Below are positions 12,899 through 24,399 of a DNA stretch of 64,000 nt, piece by piece. Source of the DNA: Lentinula raphanica (Eukaryota > Basidiomycota > Agaricomycetes > Agaricales > Omphalotaceae); the NCBI GenBank assembly GCA_027919835.1, contig JANVFP010000001.1, positions 930,001 through 994,000 on the forward strand, in the 5' to 3' direction. The position numbers were made by a program, and so were the translations under genes. Position 1 is the first letter of the stretch. Every line of letters begins with the position of its first letter. The notes beneath the pieces were generated by a model. The model did no database searches. It worked only from the letters and a program-made list of their open reading frames with translations, and was not told where the DNA came from.

Positions 12899-13524
12899 TG
12901 GAAAGACAGACGTTGTTCGAAGTTATGTCTCATATTGTTGTGCGTCTTGTATTCCTTTCTCAAATATTTTAACAGAGTTAACGTGCGTCTCACAGATCCA
13001 TATTGTATTGCTGTACCCACTTTTGTGTATCTTTCATTGATTACCACTGTATTTTAACTTTCTCGGACGTACAATATACTCTGAATGAAGCGCTCATTTT
13101 CGAAGTTCTGAGTGGGAGCGATGCAAATCGTGCACGACCTGAAGACGAGTATCAAGCGGGGTGCAAGTAGTTGTACATTGATTATCAAATTGCGTATCGT
13201 CTCGACTCTCAAAGATTTCTGTCGCTCTCTCTGTGCATCCCTTGCCCGGCCCCCCTTAATGACCAGTTCTTCTTGAACGGCCCGCCAAATATGGCGGTCG
13301 CTCAGCTTGGAATTTAGACGCCTGATCATGAAAACACCCGACGGTCACGCCATGGCCCAATCGTTGACTATTGTCCCTGGTCAAAGTTTGAAGCGAGGTC
13401 CAATTCTTTCTTTTATAACCTGCCTTTCTTTTCTCTACCTTTATTATTCACCCCCTCGCAAACGCAAAGTCACGTCATATCTCTACCCCTTTCCAACTAC
13501 AGAAACGAACTGTGTCGAAACTCG
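12899..13524. other. Intergenic with probable promoter of the finger-like gene
   Basis: A TTTTATAACC motif at 13411-13420 followed by a pyrimidine-rich tract lies about 110 nt before ATG 13525 and looks like its core promoter. The open frame 13307-13528 that crosses it is probably chance. Confidence 0.4.
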
Positions 13525-15035
13525 ATGAGCTGGGAATCGATCTTACAAGAATCGAAGGACCGAGGATGGGCCGTGAACATGTACGTCGCTCAGTGCTTCG
13601 TTGCTTGTTCCTGGAGAGCTCACACCGCTGTGATGTAGAGAAAGGGCCAATGCTAACGATTGTCCCCGAGAACGCGATTCTAAATGGTCTACGATGTATC
13701 TATCCGACACTCAGTGGCGTTCACTACATCTCGCAAATCGTCGCTGGACTGATCATGTTTGACAGGACGAGGACTGATCGCGGTCTATATGCATTAAGAC
13801 CGTGCAACGACAGTGCCGCCACTCGTGTCGATGAAGCATCTACACCACAATTGTTATCGTCCGCCAGTGGTTCCTCATCGAGTTTGTCTACACCTGCCAA
13901 CACTGACACGACGCGCCAATCATCAAAAAAGATAGAAGAAGAGGATCCGCGTGAATTACACAGTGTACTGAGTGTTGCTGGGTAACGAATCTCCTCGATT
14001 GTTTCCACCCTTGCTCATACGAATTCACTTACTAGGAGTCCATCCTCAGCTCATACGAGCAGCTCCGAGAACCCGCGTCCTGTCAAGCCTATGCCTCGAA
14101 GATCAGGGACTGTGAATGACGAAAACGTCGGGACTCGACCGGTGGCTCCTGCATTTGGGATATCCTTCAACTTGGCTCCACATACAGGCATATCTCCCTC
14201 GGGAAAGTCGGATACTGGTGCTGCTGAGGTGGCAACACCAAGAGTGTACCAAGATACAGTCAAGCAAGACTCTAGTGTCGAGGCTGGATACTATGAACCT
14301 CGGATACCTCTATTTAGCCTATCGAATATCCGGTGAGTGAGGCATTCGAAGCGAGCATTCGTTCCATTGGATTGACTGATGGATTCGCGTAACAGGTCCA
14401 GCTCGCGTGTAGACGAGATTCCACGTTCATCGTTCGGGGGCCTTGGTTCGCTCAGAAAGGAAGACATGAGCCTGGAGATGAGCGGAGAAACTGAATCCGG
14501 CGAGGGAGAAAATGATGACGATGACGATGATGAAGAGATAGTTTTCGACTGGGATGCAATCAGAGAAATAGAAGATGAGGATGAGCTCGAGGAAGAAGAA
14601 GAATTCCATTATGATCCTGTGACCCCGAGCGAAGATGATCAGGTCAACGACGGGCCCGCAGAAGACGCAGAAAAGGACGAAAACCAAGGACAGGCCGAGT
14701 TGGATGCCTACGACGAACTCCTCGAAGAGGAATTAGTGTTCCCTGTTCCCGTCAAGTGCGAGTGGATGTACCAGGTTGGCAAAAACAGGGCCCCTCTTGC
14801 TTGTAACTTCCCCGCTAGATCGATGAGCGAGGCTAGGGTGCACGCCAGACGACACGCAAGGAATAATGCCGTCAAAGCTCGTCCCGAGTCAGACGACAAG
14901 GAATCGGGATGTCTCGCTGTCTGGTGTCGGTGGCATGGCTGTAACTTTCCAGAGGAACACGAGCTGGACGAGTTCGTTACACACTACAGTGTCCACATAT
15001 TGATGGCAGCCAGAGATGCCTGTGCTCGGTATTGA
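13525..15035 (+). CDS. Acidic protein with two Cys/His finger-like segments
   Basis: Best model: exons 13525-13580, 13639-13686, 13766-13981, 14036-14332 and 14396-15035, 418 residues, frame kept throughout. It starts MSWESILQESKDRGWAVN. The middle is Ser/Thr/Pro-rich and disordered. A strongly acidic block (DDDDDDEEIVFDWDAIREIE) follows. The C-terminal ~100 residues hold two Cys/His segments: C-EWMYQVGKNRAPLA-C with H-x3-H after it (VHARRHARN), and WCRWHGCNFPEEHELDEF followed by H-x3-H. These resemble widely spaced C2H2 fingers, so nucleic-acid or protein binding is possible. The 5' exons are less sure than the last three; the second intron has a GTCTAC donor, which is unusual. Confidence 0.6.
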
Positions 15036-15302
15036 AGAGTCTTGTAGTTTTCCAGTACTTTTGCATTCTTGTCAAATCATACGAAGCACACCAGGGTTGA
15101 TATAAAACATGACTCGGAGTGGTGTACGTGTACTTGAGGACTGGCATATGGAATACATGTAACATTCATGTTATTCTCGACAATTTCCGGATCCGAGATT
15201 GGAGAGACGAAACATACCTGAAGAAGAGGGGACAACGCCAGGAGTGTTGATCATGAATCATTCGAGTCTCTGTATGAAATGCGAAAGGTTTAGGTAGTTA
15301 TT

Positions 15303-16379
15303 TTATCTCGATGCGAAATTGCTAACCTGGTAAATGAGTATTCCTTCAGCATCCCTGATCGAGGATACCCTAGGCCTCCGGCGATTCACTGCCGCCGTAC
15401 ATTGACCTTTGCAGACTTCAGGACCGATGATGGAAAAGATGAGGTCTTCTTGGTCGAAAACGGGATCAGGATATCCTACTATGGGTTTGGGCTTGTCGTG
15501 AAAGATGTACAGATTCAATGCCTTCTTTATACTATCGCGGAGTAGGAATTTGTTGATAATCTTCTTCGCAGCATCCGAATCGGAGGATTGATGGGGACTC
15601 GAAAAGACGAGGTAGAGAGTTTCTGGGTCTGGTTTGGATGGTACAAGGTTTAGTGATGGTTGCTGATGGACGATGAGCAAGAGTCTTTGTAGAAAAGTAA
15701 GTATACTCACAAATGCGATGAGTTTACCGAATCCATCCTTGATCCAGTAGCTTCCATGCCCTGCTGCCATAAATAATGCTCTGCACTCGATATGACGCTT
15801 TGTTCTTCCGAGTTGGTCTCTACCGCAGGCTTTGGGACCGACGATGGAGAAATGGACGTAATCGCGGTCTTGAATAGGATCTGGATAACGCATCAAGACA
15901 GGCGGGTTTTTGGATTCACCCAGTACAGCCTTAATCGCAGGAAGTTGGAAGAAATCGTTCCGGATACTTGAATCGACTTTTTTTCGAAATCGAGTATGAC
16001 ATGGCTCGGAATGAGAAAATACAACATATGTTGCCGGATCTTTCCTATCAGTAGTCACGATCGGCCATGGTGACCTGGTCTCGATAATGCGTGGTTTTGC
16101 ATGTCCTGCAGGTTTCGGAGAACAGCTACGCAACAGTTTGCTCAGAAAGCAACCACGTGTTTGAAGAACTTGGACATCGTTCCGACTCTGAGTCGCTGCC
16201 TAGCATTAGCAGTCGGGACAATGAACGTCGAATAATTCCATTTACCCACTCACCCGAGAGTCCTCAGACTGAGGTCCTTCGAGTTGTGGCGCCTCAACGT
16301 CAACCTGTGGCATGGCCGGAAGGGCGTGGATGGTGATAGCAACCTGAAGAATAAGCACAATGTAGGCTTTCGCAAGCAT
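15303..16379 (-). CDS. Two-domain secreted protein, family 1 member A
   Basis: Exons 16254-16379, 15711-16199 and 15303-15662 on the minus strand give 324 residues. Exon 1 encodes a signal peptide (MLAKAYIVLILQVAITIHAL) and a short acidic pro-like stretch. Exons 2 and 3 each hold one copy of the same domain. Domain 1: TYVVFSHSEP, a helix-like stretch, AIKAVLGESKNPP, YPDPIQDRDYVHFSIVGPK, a Cys pair, then SYWIKDGFGKLIAF. Domain 2: TLYLVFSSPHQ, IKKALN, YPDPVFDQEDLIFSIIGPE, VCKGQC, then IRDAEGILIY. The intron between domains is 48 nt (GTGAGT...CAG). Family not recognised; it is paralogous to the genes at 17421 and 20384. The extreme C-terminus may use another exon (CAG/GTTAGC at the end), but an in-frame TAA follows. 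Confidence 0.75.
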
Positions 16380-16411
16380 TGTCGAGGTTGAGAGCTGTAA
16401 TGAAATGGATG

Positions 16412-16430
16412 CTCCTTGACCAGCAAGGAG
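16412..16430 (-). promoter_or_regulatory. Conserved 5'-leader stem-loop of family 1 member A
   Basis: In gene sense the sequence is CTCCTTGCTGGTCAAGGAG: a perfect 7-bp stem with a 5-nt loop, ending 33 nt before the ATG at 16379. Nearly the same element sits at the same place in front of both paralogs. Role unknown; it could be an operator or an RNA element in the 5' leader. Confidence 0.5.
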
Positions 16431-17420
16431 TTCCGAGTTGTCGAGAGGGAAATGAGGGTGGGAGTTGAAGCGAGCAAATTGAGCGGGTTCGGGAGTCGGT
16501 GTCGGGACTGTTCGGGATGAAAGCTGAGCTAAGCTGAGAGCTCCTATTTTGTGAATTTTTGCTTGAGCCTTGGATAAGATCATCATGCCAATGTTCGCGC
16601 GATTTGGGTGCACCTGGGCTATCTTGGGTTAGAGGAGTTCAGATCGGCAAAGGTTGTTCAACGTTGCTGTAGCCTGAAGGTTGCTTTTACCTCCTTTGGG
16701 GACTAGTGGTGGCCCATCTCGTTCTTAATCACTATTCGATGAATCGTCAAGGTTTGCACTTTAAACCAAAATGACTTGACCAGATTTTGGAATCTCTCCA
16801 GATATGGAGGATGTTGAGCATCGACTACAGATACATGGTGATCTCGATTCTCAAAATACTAGATTCAAAGAGCTGACCGTGAAAGGGTTAATGATCCTCT
16901 AATCGGAGGCTGGGCCGTCGTCTGAGGCCTGTAACTATATTTCCGACTTTAAGTCCCTTCAAAGTGCCTTACGATGAACACCTATTGATGGTAGCTAGCC
17001 CGAAGGCTAAGAGAGGTTTGTGCTCAGTAGAATGATAAGTTTCTGAGCAATTGCATTCTTGTCATGATCAAAACATACGAATCATAGTATCATACCCAAA
17101 CTGAACTCCGACCATGAGGTATGTAGCAACAGAGGAAGATAAGGCACGGAACACTACGAAATCGGAAACATCACTACTTTGGAAGGCTAAAACTCCGCTT
17201 CTCAATCGTCACCGGCTCCTCAAGAGTCAAGGTCCACATACTCCATGCATTGTCCATATAGTCCTCCACTTCAGGTCTGAGGTTAGAGAGATATCCTTCG
17301 CATCCAGAGGTCCACGGGAGCGCAAGTGACTCTTCTCCAGTGGGTGTGGTACGAAAAGCACTCAAACCTCTGAATAAGATTCAAGAAAGAGTTGTAGTAG
17401 AATTTTGAGCGGGAGTGAAA
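16431..17420. other. Intergenic between family 1 genes
   Basis: About 1 kb between the promoter of member A and the 3' end of member B. Only short frames without coding signs. Confidence 0.45.
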
Positions 17421-18662
17421 TTACTGACCTCTGATTCTGGATTGGTCAATAACCTCTCCTTTGGCAGACTTGATTGAGAATAGCAGTTCTGGGTGGTTGC
17501 GATTCACTACCGCCGTACAAACACCTTTGCAGGCTGGAGGACCGACAATGGAAACAACGAGGTCGTCTTCGTCGAAGTCTCGATCGGGATAGCCTTCGAT
17601 TGAGTAGGTAAAACGATCGCCCAATCCCAAGCCTCTGACATGTTTGACGAAATGGTCTATAATCGGACGTGCAGCGTCGACATCACCCTCCCTGCCCTCC
17701 CTGCGCGAAAAGACGATGTAGAGCTTCTTTGAGTTACTCTTCGAGATCTGGCTCTTTCCTCGTGATATGGAGTACGTTGATGGTTGCTGATGAACAATGA
17801 GCAATCACAAGGCTTGTTAGGAAAGGATATGCTCACAAACGCAATAACATTACCGAGTGCATCCTTAATCCAGTAACGTCCACCTTGTCGGCGTCTGTCA
17901 ACTAACGTTCTACACTGGCGATGGACCTGTCCGCGTGGTGCATTCGGACCATTACAGACTTTGGGCCCGACAATCGAGAAATGCACGTATATATTGTCGT
18001 GGACAGTATCCGGATGGAAGTGCGCGAATTCTGGAGGGTTTCTAAGGCCAAGTGCAGCCTTAACTTCAGGACGCAGGAACCAATGGTCATTTAGAAACAT
18101 CCTGACGTCCGTCCAAAACCGCAACTTGGTTGGCAAGTGATTGATGTCGTAGTTATAAGTAAACACAACGTAGTTGTATGGATTGTTCGGAGGAGTAGTC
18201 ACCGTGTACCGCCACCGCGTGTGTTCGGGGATAGTGTGTATTGGGGGGACACTGGAGTCTGGTCGCAGAGCATCATGATTGTGTGCTGGTTTGGTGTCAA
18301 CACAACCGCGTCCTCGATTGGTGTTTCTACGACTCACCTTGTTCAACTGGGTGACGGTAGTAGTCATCACCGGGCCCTGGACTGGTATAAAGATCGTAAC
18401 TTCCTGGGTCTGGGAAACTTTGGGGACGATAACCGCGTGCATCAATAACAACCACATCTTTCCGACTCTGAGAAGCATATATGATATTGGCAGTCGGGTC
18501 AACGATTGTACAATTCGTATCCAACCGCTCACTCACCTGAGACTCCTCAGATTGAGATCCTTCAGATTGTGGCACCTCAACCTGAGGCACGGTCGGAAGG
18601 GCGTGGGTGATAGCAAGTTGAAGCTGAAGAATGGCAAGCGCAATGTAGGCTTTCGCACGCAT
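17421..18662 (-). CDS. Two-domain secreted protein, family 1 member B
   Basis: Exons 18537-18662, 18338-18467, 17837-18285 and 17421-17786 give 356 residues with frame kept at every join. Exon 1 is a signal peptide (MRAKAYIALAILQLQLAITH) plus an acidic stretch, closely like member A. Exon 2 is an extra Tyr/Pro/Asp-rich insert not seen in member A (around GPGDDYYRHPVEQ). Exon 3 holds domain 1 (YNYVVFTYNYD, EVKAALGLRNPP, DNIYVHFSIVGPKVCNG, QCRTLV, GRYWIKDALGNVIAF). Exon 4 holds domain 2 (KLYIVFSRREG, a helix, GYPDRDFDEDDLVVSIVGPP, CKGVC, IKSAKGEVID). The domain-separating intron is at the same place as in member A. The signal peptide points to secretion; function unknown. Confidence 0.75.
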
Positions 18663-18705
18663 CGTCGAGATTGAAAGCGAAAGAAATGTAACAGAATGAA
18701 TGGCA

Positions 18706-18724
18706 CTCCTTGACTAGCAAGGAG
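18706..18724 (-). promoter_or_regulatory. Conserved 5'-leader stem-loop of family 1 member B
   Basis: Gene-sense CTCCTTGCTAGTCAAGGAG, one loop base different from the copy in front of member A, with the same perfect 7-bp stem. It ends 44 nt before the ATG at 18662. Confidence 0.5.
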
Positions 18725-20320
18725 TTGTCGATATGGGGGGCAAGAGTCGAACACGTAGAAGTGAGCGAGGTGTGAGAACGGGAGTAAGGAAGTGGGCAGA
18801 CCAAGTGGGTGAAAAACTTAAGAGCATCGGTGTCCGTCGCATCATTTTTTGATAAGATGGTTCAAGTTGTGCATCATGCATCATGCATCATGATTCACTC
18901 CATGATGCGACGACACTGCGCGCGAGGCTGTTCCCTCACCTCCCTCATCTACCATACTCATCAGCCCTCAGCTGACCCTCAGCCTGTTATTTCCTTCTTG
19001 TGGGACCAGGTGGGGCCCCATCTGACTCGGTTTTGCGCTTTTTCTTCTTTCCTTGTGACTTCGTTCTTGAACACCATCCGATAAGCTGTTCAAAATACCG
19101 AACATACCCAGCCAGATCTTGAAAAGTCTTGAAACTTGTCCAGAAATATGCAAGAGTCGACGTCAGAGGACGGTGGGTATCGAGGACAGATGCGATGAAT
19201 GACTGAAGAATTCGACAATATACTGCTCTGTGGTATTCAAGTGAAAGTTAGAGGCCTAATCCTCTGCGAATTAGACTCGCTGTCGGGCCTGATGCCTGTA
19301 AATATTTCTTGCAGACCTCAAGTCGAATCTTTCGCATTCGAATCGTGCGGGAGGCACGGCGACACAACGGACAAAGAAAGACCACCATCATGATAATACA
19401 TGAGTGATTCTTCGAAATTCCGTGGGGTGAAATTTAGCCGGGTTTCGAGTGATAGGCTGAGACTGGGTAGTGCTGGGCGAGGGCTCTGCGCTACTCTGCG
19501 TCTCTCATCGGAGATACACGATTAATCCCGCATCGATCGACGATGAGCATTGAGATCTGAGAGGAAACAGGAGGAAACCATTGAAATCGGAATGGTATGA
19601 TAGGCATGTTTCCAATCATTGAAGAAAAGCCGGCGCCGTAACCGTATTGTTGATCAAAGATCTGAGGGAGTTTGTGTGAGGTCCCCGCCTGTCCCCGCGG
19701 GAGGAGGAGGCGATAATTTTGAAGGTGGAGCGTGGGCCTGGCTTCATCACATTGACACAGTTCGACACCGGCAGAGCCCAACTTAGCAATACGATCGATG
19801 GGGAAGTTTGGAGTGCAAGAGTTATCGTTAGATACGAAAAGATGCACAACGATATCAGGCGATGAGGCTTTAAGCATTGTAATTTGTAAACAATTTGAAA
19901 GCTGGCAGGGCCAGGCAGGCCATAGGGAATCGATTCCAATCATGAGATGATTCATCCCATCAGAACGCATCAGAGGTGGAGGAGGTAGGAAGAGAAGGAG
20001 GAGGCAGCTGGACAGTGGAGAATCGAGCCAGGCAGAGTCGGGTCTCGGGCCTATGTGGGTGTAGTATACCAGTAACCATATGGTGCTGGAAAGCCAGAAA
20101 CGGCGCATCATGAATCATGATGACCAAGGATGATAACTGTAACAAATGATGAAGCTGAAGCCTGATGAAGCTCAGGAAGTCGAAATATGATGCGACGGAA
20201 TGCGACGCCCACCTGGGAATCCGGATGCTTCCTTACATTAGTAAAGACTTCGAATCATTCCCCCTTACTTTTCTCTCATCCCCGCTCTCGTCTCCGTCTT
20301 TGTCGATTCGCTATTGAAGC
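18725..20320. other. Shared upstream region of divergent family 1 genes
   Basis: About 1.6 kb between members B (minus) and C (plus). It contains a short GCATCAT-type tandem run near 18873-18895 followed by CATGATTCACTCCATGATGCG, a locally palindromic stretch. A minus-strand frame at 19491-20111 is open for 206 codons and has patches of non-random composition, but I find no signal, domain or clean intron pattern and do not call it a gene. Confidence 0.4.
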
Positions 20321-20337
20321 CCTTGCTGGTCAAGGAG
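20321..20337 (+). promoter_or_regulatory. Degenerate copy of the family 1 leader stem-loop
   Basis: CCTTGCTGGTCAAGGAG, preceded by GC where the other two copies have CT. The outer two stem pairs are weakened; the rest is identical. It lies 46 nt before the ATG of the broken third paralog. Confidence 0.45.
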
Positions 20338-20383
20338 TATCAGTCTATCGCAGTCTTCGTATTCAACAAGTTCAACCTCGACA

Positions 20384-21421
20384 ATGCATGTGTTAAAAGC
20401 CTACCGTATTGCTCTTTTCCTTGCTATGAGCATACATGCCCTACCGACGCCGCCAACGTCTGAGGTGACTCAGGTGAGTGAGCGACTGGATATCTGCCAC
20501 TTTCATCGTCCTGACTGTCACCGACGGCGATAGCCTCCAGATAGCCTGGCTAGCCGTCTGTAGTACACGAAAAAAAGAGTAAACTCGTTCTTGTTATTGT
20601 CAAGGCACGTGCTGGAGCATATCCTGACCCAGAGATTTCCGGCTCAGCACCATGGCCGAGGGTGACCACGGATAGCAAGGACCCAAACTTCTACGTGGTG
20701 TTGTCTAGTCCCAGTGCGAGCACTCAGATCGGAAAGGAGGCACGGAGCCGTGTCACGGTGGTAAACCATTTCCTGAAACGGGCTGAGGTCAAGGCAGCAT
20801 TGGGAATACAATCTTGCGATGGTATTTTGGTTTCTCTTTTCCGTCATCTGGACCCCGTTCGAGACCAGGTAACCACCCAATTGTCGATAATCGGTCCTGC
20901 AGTTTGCGGTACAGATAGAACACATCGACAGTGTACAGTGTTGTTAGAATCAAGTCGTGTTGAAGATGGACGTTACTGGATCAGAAACGCAGCCGGAGAT
21001 GTCATTGCGCCCACACTGGTCAGTTGACTCACGTTTTCATTGGCGCTTTTTGCTTTATAAATATTGTTCATAGCTCAAAGCCCCAAATCCTTCAGATGAA
21101 AAAACTCTCTACATCGTGTTTTCAAGTCCGAGCCCCGAGAGATCCTCCGCATCACTCGATGAAGACCGAATAATTGATGATTTTCTGAAATATCCTCAGA
21201 TGAAGCAGATCTGGGACCCGAAAGAGTTTCCAAACGGCATCGTATAGTACATAGGCTTTCCCGACCCAATTCTTGATAAGCACGACATCCACTTCTCCAT
21301 TATTGGTCCCAGAATCTGCGAAGGGCACTGTATGGCGTCTATAGACCGCAAACAACCAGTTCTTAAATGTTGGATTCAGGATGCGCATCGGGAATATCGT
21401 TCATGGTGTCCGAATCTCTGA
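20384..21421 (+). pseudogene. Two-domain secreted protein, family 1 member C, interrupted
   Basis: Exons 20384-20473, 20605-21018 and 21074 onward. Exon 1 is a signal peptide (MHVLKAYRIALFLAMSIHAL). Exon 2 is a complete domain 1 (NFYVVLSSPSAS, EVKAALGIQSCD, a QLSIIGPAVCGT stretch, RQCTVLLE, GRYWIRNAAGDVIAP). Exon 3 begins domain 2 (TLYIVFSSPSPERSS) but meets an in-frame TAG at 21245-21247. The same frame then continues to match the family (YIGFPDPILDKHDIHFSIIG, a C-x3-C pair) to a TGA at 21419-21421. So this is either a recent pseudogene or a truncated protein with one whole domain. The intron between domains is again conserved. Confidence 0.7.
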
Positions 21422-21913
21422 TTGAGTAAGTCTGGTTCTGCCATGACTCTGTTTCGGGCCATTATATGCTCATATGAATCTCAATCATAGACTGCACTTC
21501 GTAGCGGTGGACAAGATGGAAGATGTCTGTGATTTATGAAGGCAGAGTTGTGGGTACTGATGTACTGAAATGTGATAATGAAATGCTATGACCATACCTT
21601 CATTCGCGAAGCTCAGCCTAGCTCAGTCCGACGGCTCGAAGTTGCAGCAACATTGACCAGACCTTTCGTCTGTCATTGAACCAAAAACTTCTGAAAGAGT
21701 GCTCTGTTATACAAGTTACGTGACGGTGGGTTTGAAAGTTGCAAGAGCAGGTAGCAAGGCTATTTGAACCCATTCTTGAGTGATGGGGCGTTCATCATTC
21801 CGGTCCAAAAGTTTGTGAAGGCCAATGCACAGTCTCCGTAAGAGTGCGTAAGTTGCAAGAACACATCGACAACAAAATGACCTTGCAGCACCAAGAAGTA
21901 TCCAATGCAAGTC
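21422..21913. other. Intergenic, nothing identified
   Basis: Spacer between the broken family 1 gene and the 3' end of the acyltransferase gene. No coding signal seen. Confidence 0.5.
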
Positions 21914-24399
21914 CTATCTCATATCTGTATTTGAGTGTCGTAGACGAGTGTACGATCTAATTCGAGTCATGGTATAACGCTCGGCGTGTGCAGCGTTGAC
22001 CGTTTTATCATGTTTCAGCGAGACCACACTATCATAATCACCAAATTCATCACCCATGCACAAATCCTCGTCGTCTCTTCCACTGGCAGGACTTTCACTC
22101 CATCCAAACAGACGTTCATCTAGCCACGTCATAGGATGGACAAGTCCCATACCCTGTGCATCGACGCCGCCCACGTTAGTCCTTCTCCTCCACAGACTGG
22201 GAACGTGGGTAGAAGGCGGTGTGCTCGCAGCAGGCATGGATAGCATCTGACGAGATAGACACGAACCAGGTAAGCCAGCTATAGCTAAGAGATAAGAATC
22301 ACCACTCTTACCGGATTGAAATCATCGTACAACTGGGGAGCCAAGTCTTGAATGACTTCCATGACTTTGTTCGAGAGATGCTCTCTAGAAGCCCGAAGGT
22401 TGTCCAACGAATGCTGTTGTCCGGGTGTTAGAGCCATGATCAATGGTCCTAGCGACCTGGAAAGACTGTACCGTGAGATTGAAGTACGAATTCAGGGATA
22501 CAACAAACACCCACTTGAGAACGTCCATACCAGCTTCACCAAACTTGAGAGCAGCAAGGCTCGTTAAAGGCAACGCAACGAAAACGCTGATCGGAGATAA
22601 AACCCGCCAGGTGAACGATGCATTGACTCGGATCGCAAGAAGCGTGACGAGCAAGGCATAGAATGAGTATAGAAGTGGTGCAACACCTAGAGCGATAAGA
22701 CCTTTCCAGGTAGCCAAAACATCCCGTCCTGTTACTTTGACGGTGGAGGCAGCGAGGTCGGCTAAGATCATTGGGTGAGGTCTGGTGCTTCGTAGAGGAA
22801 TCGCGATGAAGAATACCTTTGGCCTTTCTCTTGGAAATAATAGACGCTAAAATGAAGATGGGCCCGTTCAGAATGGTCCCAGGCAAGGCAAAAACCGTCC
22901 AAACGATTAGCAAACCAAGCCGGTAAAGCAACAATCCCATAATTTTCCATGATGTTTTCTGTACCCTTGGGACCTAGAGACAGGAAACAAAATGAAGCAC
23001 CCTGAACGACGCAAGGAAATCAAAGGCTTACTTGGTGATCACGGATGCCCAGATCACGCAACGAACGATTGTATTTCAAGACATCTACGCGAAGCTTCTG
23101 TATTCTTGGATCGTCCTTGAAGTGTGTGTACCCATTGAGGAGGCGTCTATTGAGTTCGACGACTTGTCCTAACGTCAGATGCTGAGTAGGTGTTTTGTAT
23201 AGCCGTCGAACAGCTTGGACAAGCTTCAAATAGGTGAACATTTAGCACTTCTCAATTAGTACCCATTGTATAAGAAACTCACCATCAACGTATCATAATC
23301 AGGAGCTCTGACCGTCACCGTCTTCAACGCATCATATATCAACCCCAGCAACTTCGACACCGCCTCACGTTTCTCGCCACCACCTCTCTTGAACATCCCC
23401 ACCAGCTCCAACGGTACGTCCATCGCCGGCCCAAATTCGACTACAGCCCGAGACCGAAACTTGTGCGGATGCAAGTACGAAAGCCCAACAGGGACGATTT
23501 TGACGTGGGTCGTAGGGTCGTTGGCCATCGCGCCCAAGGCCATCGTTGATACGCCGGCTTTGAGTGGGAGCAGATCTGTTCGATCGTGGCTGCCTCCTGG
23601 TTGCGGGTGCCAGCGAATGAGTAAGAGAGAAGATGAATTGTGCGATGATGGGCAGACCTTCGGGAAAGATTCCAATACTCCCGCCGTGTTTGAGGCGATC
23701 GTATACGTAGCGGTACATCTCTTGCTGGTTGATGTATGGGACCGTCTTGAACTCTAACCCGTCACTTCCACCAGTTGAACGGATTATAGCGACCTGCTCT
23801 CTCAATAACTCGGTACAGTTACTCATTGGTCCATCAGCAGACTTGAACTCCTGCTTGATTCGTAGCTGATCATCCGAAAGGACCTCAATCACTTCAGCCG
23901 ATGCGAAATTCAAAAGTTTGCCCAGCTGTATCTGCATCCGAGGCGCGAGTTCTTTTGTGAAACTGGTGTTATACCCCAAAACCAAACAAGGATCTGAGTC
24001 GCTGAGATAGACGGTGCCAATTCCGGGTTTTGCATTATCAGAAGCTCGAACGACCGGGATGCTCTCCATGAGTCTGCTGAACGCTCCTACAAATCTTCTC
24101 TGAAGACTTTTGGCAGCAGCGAGGAATTGTACATGTCGTCCAGTCTCTTTGTATACGTGTATGCTGAGTAACAAGGGATCAAGCATCTGCGTTCAAGTGT
24201 AAGCAATAGCCTGTTACGCAAGTGAGTCAACTATACGCACCTGGTTGGCATGAGGAGCGCCAACGAATATGACCGGCCCTTCATGAGGAATATTGAAAGC
24301 GCCTCTGGTTCGAATTTCACGGAAGAAGATATTGACAATGAGCTTCCAGAAGTGCATTGATAGATCATAGCCAACATGAGCTTGTTGTGAGTCACCCAT
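21914..24399 (-). CDS. Glycerol-3-phosphate / dihydroxyacetone-phosphate acyltransferase (Sct1/Gpt2 type)
   Basis: Eight exons (24241-24399, 23658-24186, 23283-23596, 23032-23223, 22817-22973, 22509-22761, 22312-22456, 21914-22246) give 693 residues. The enzyme makes lysophosphatidic acid from acyl-CoA and glycerol-3-phosphate, the first step of phospholipid and triacylglycerol synthesis, in the ER membrane. Visible family motifs: VIFVGAPHANQMLDPLLL (catalytic His/Asp box, split by intron 1), the KSLQRRFVGAFSRLMESIPV region, and GIFPEGGSHDRTDLLPLKAG with AIMALGA-like follow-on. C-terminal hydrophobic segments appear around GLLLYRLGLLIVWTVFALPG and LLYSFYALLVTLLAIRV. The tail beyond exon 7 is hydrophilic. 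The exon 6/7 join uses a weak GTTTGT donor; another donor may be used. Confidence 0.88.

Noticed and set aside
19491..20111. 206-codon minus-strand open frame
   Set aside because: No signal peptide fitting the frame, no domain, composition shifts along it, and it overlaps the divergent promoters of two family 1 genes.
16840..21400. Possible CRISPR-like or palindromic array in the family 1 region
   Set aside because: This is a eukaryotic sequence; the repeats are three single leader hairpins thousands of bases apart, and the GCATCAT run near 18873 is a simple repeat.
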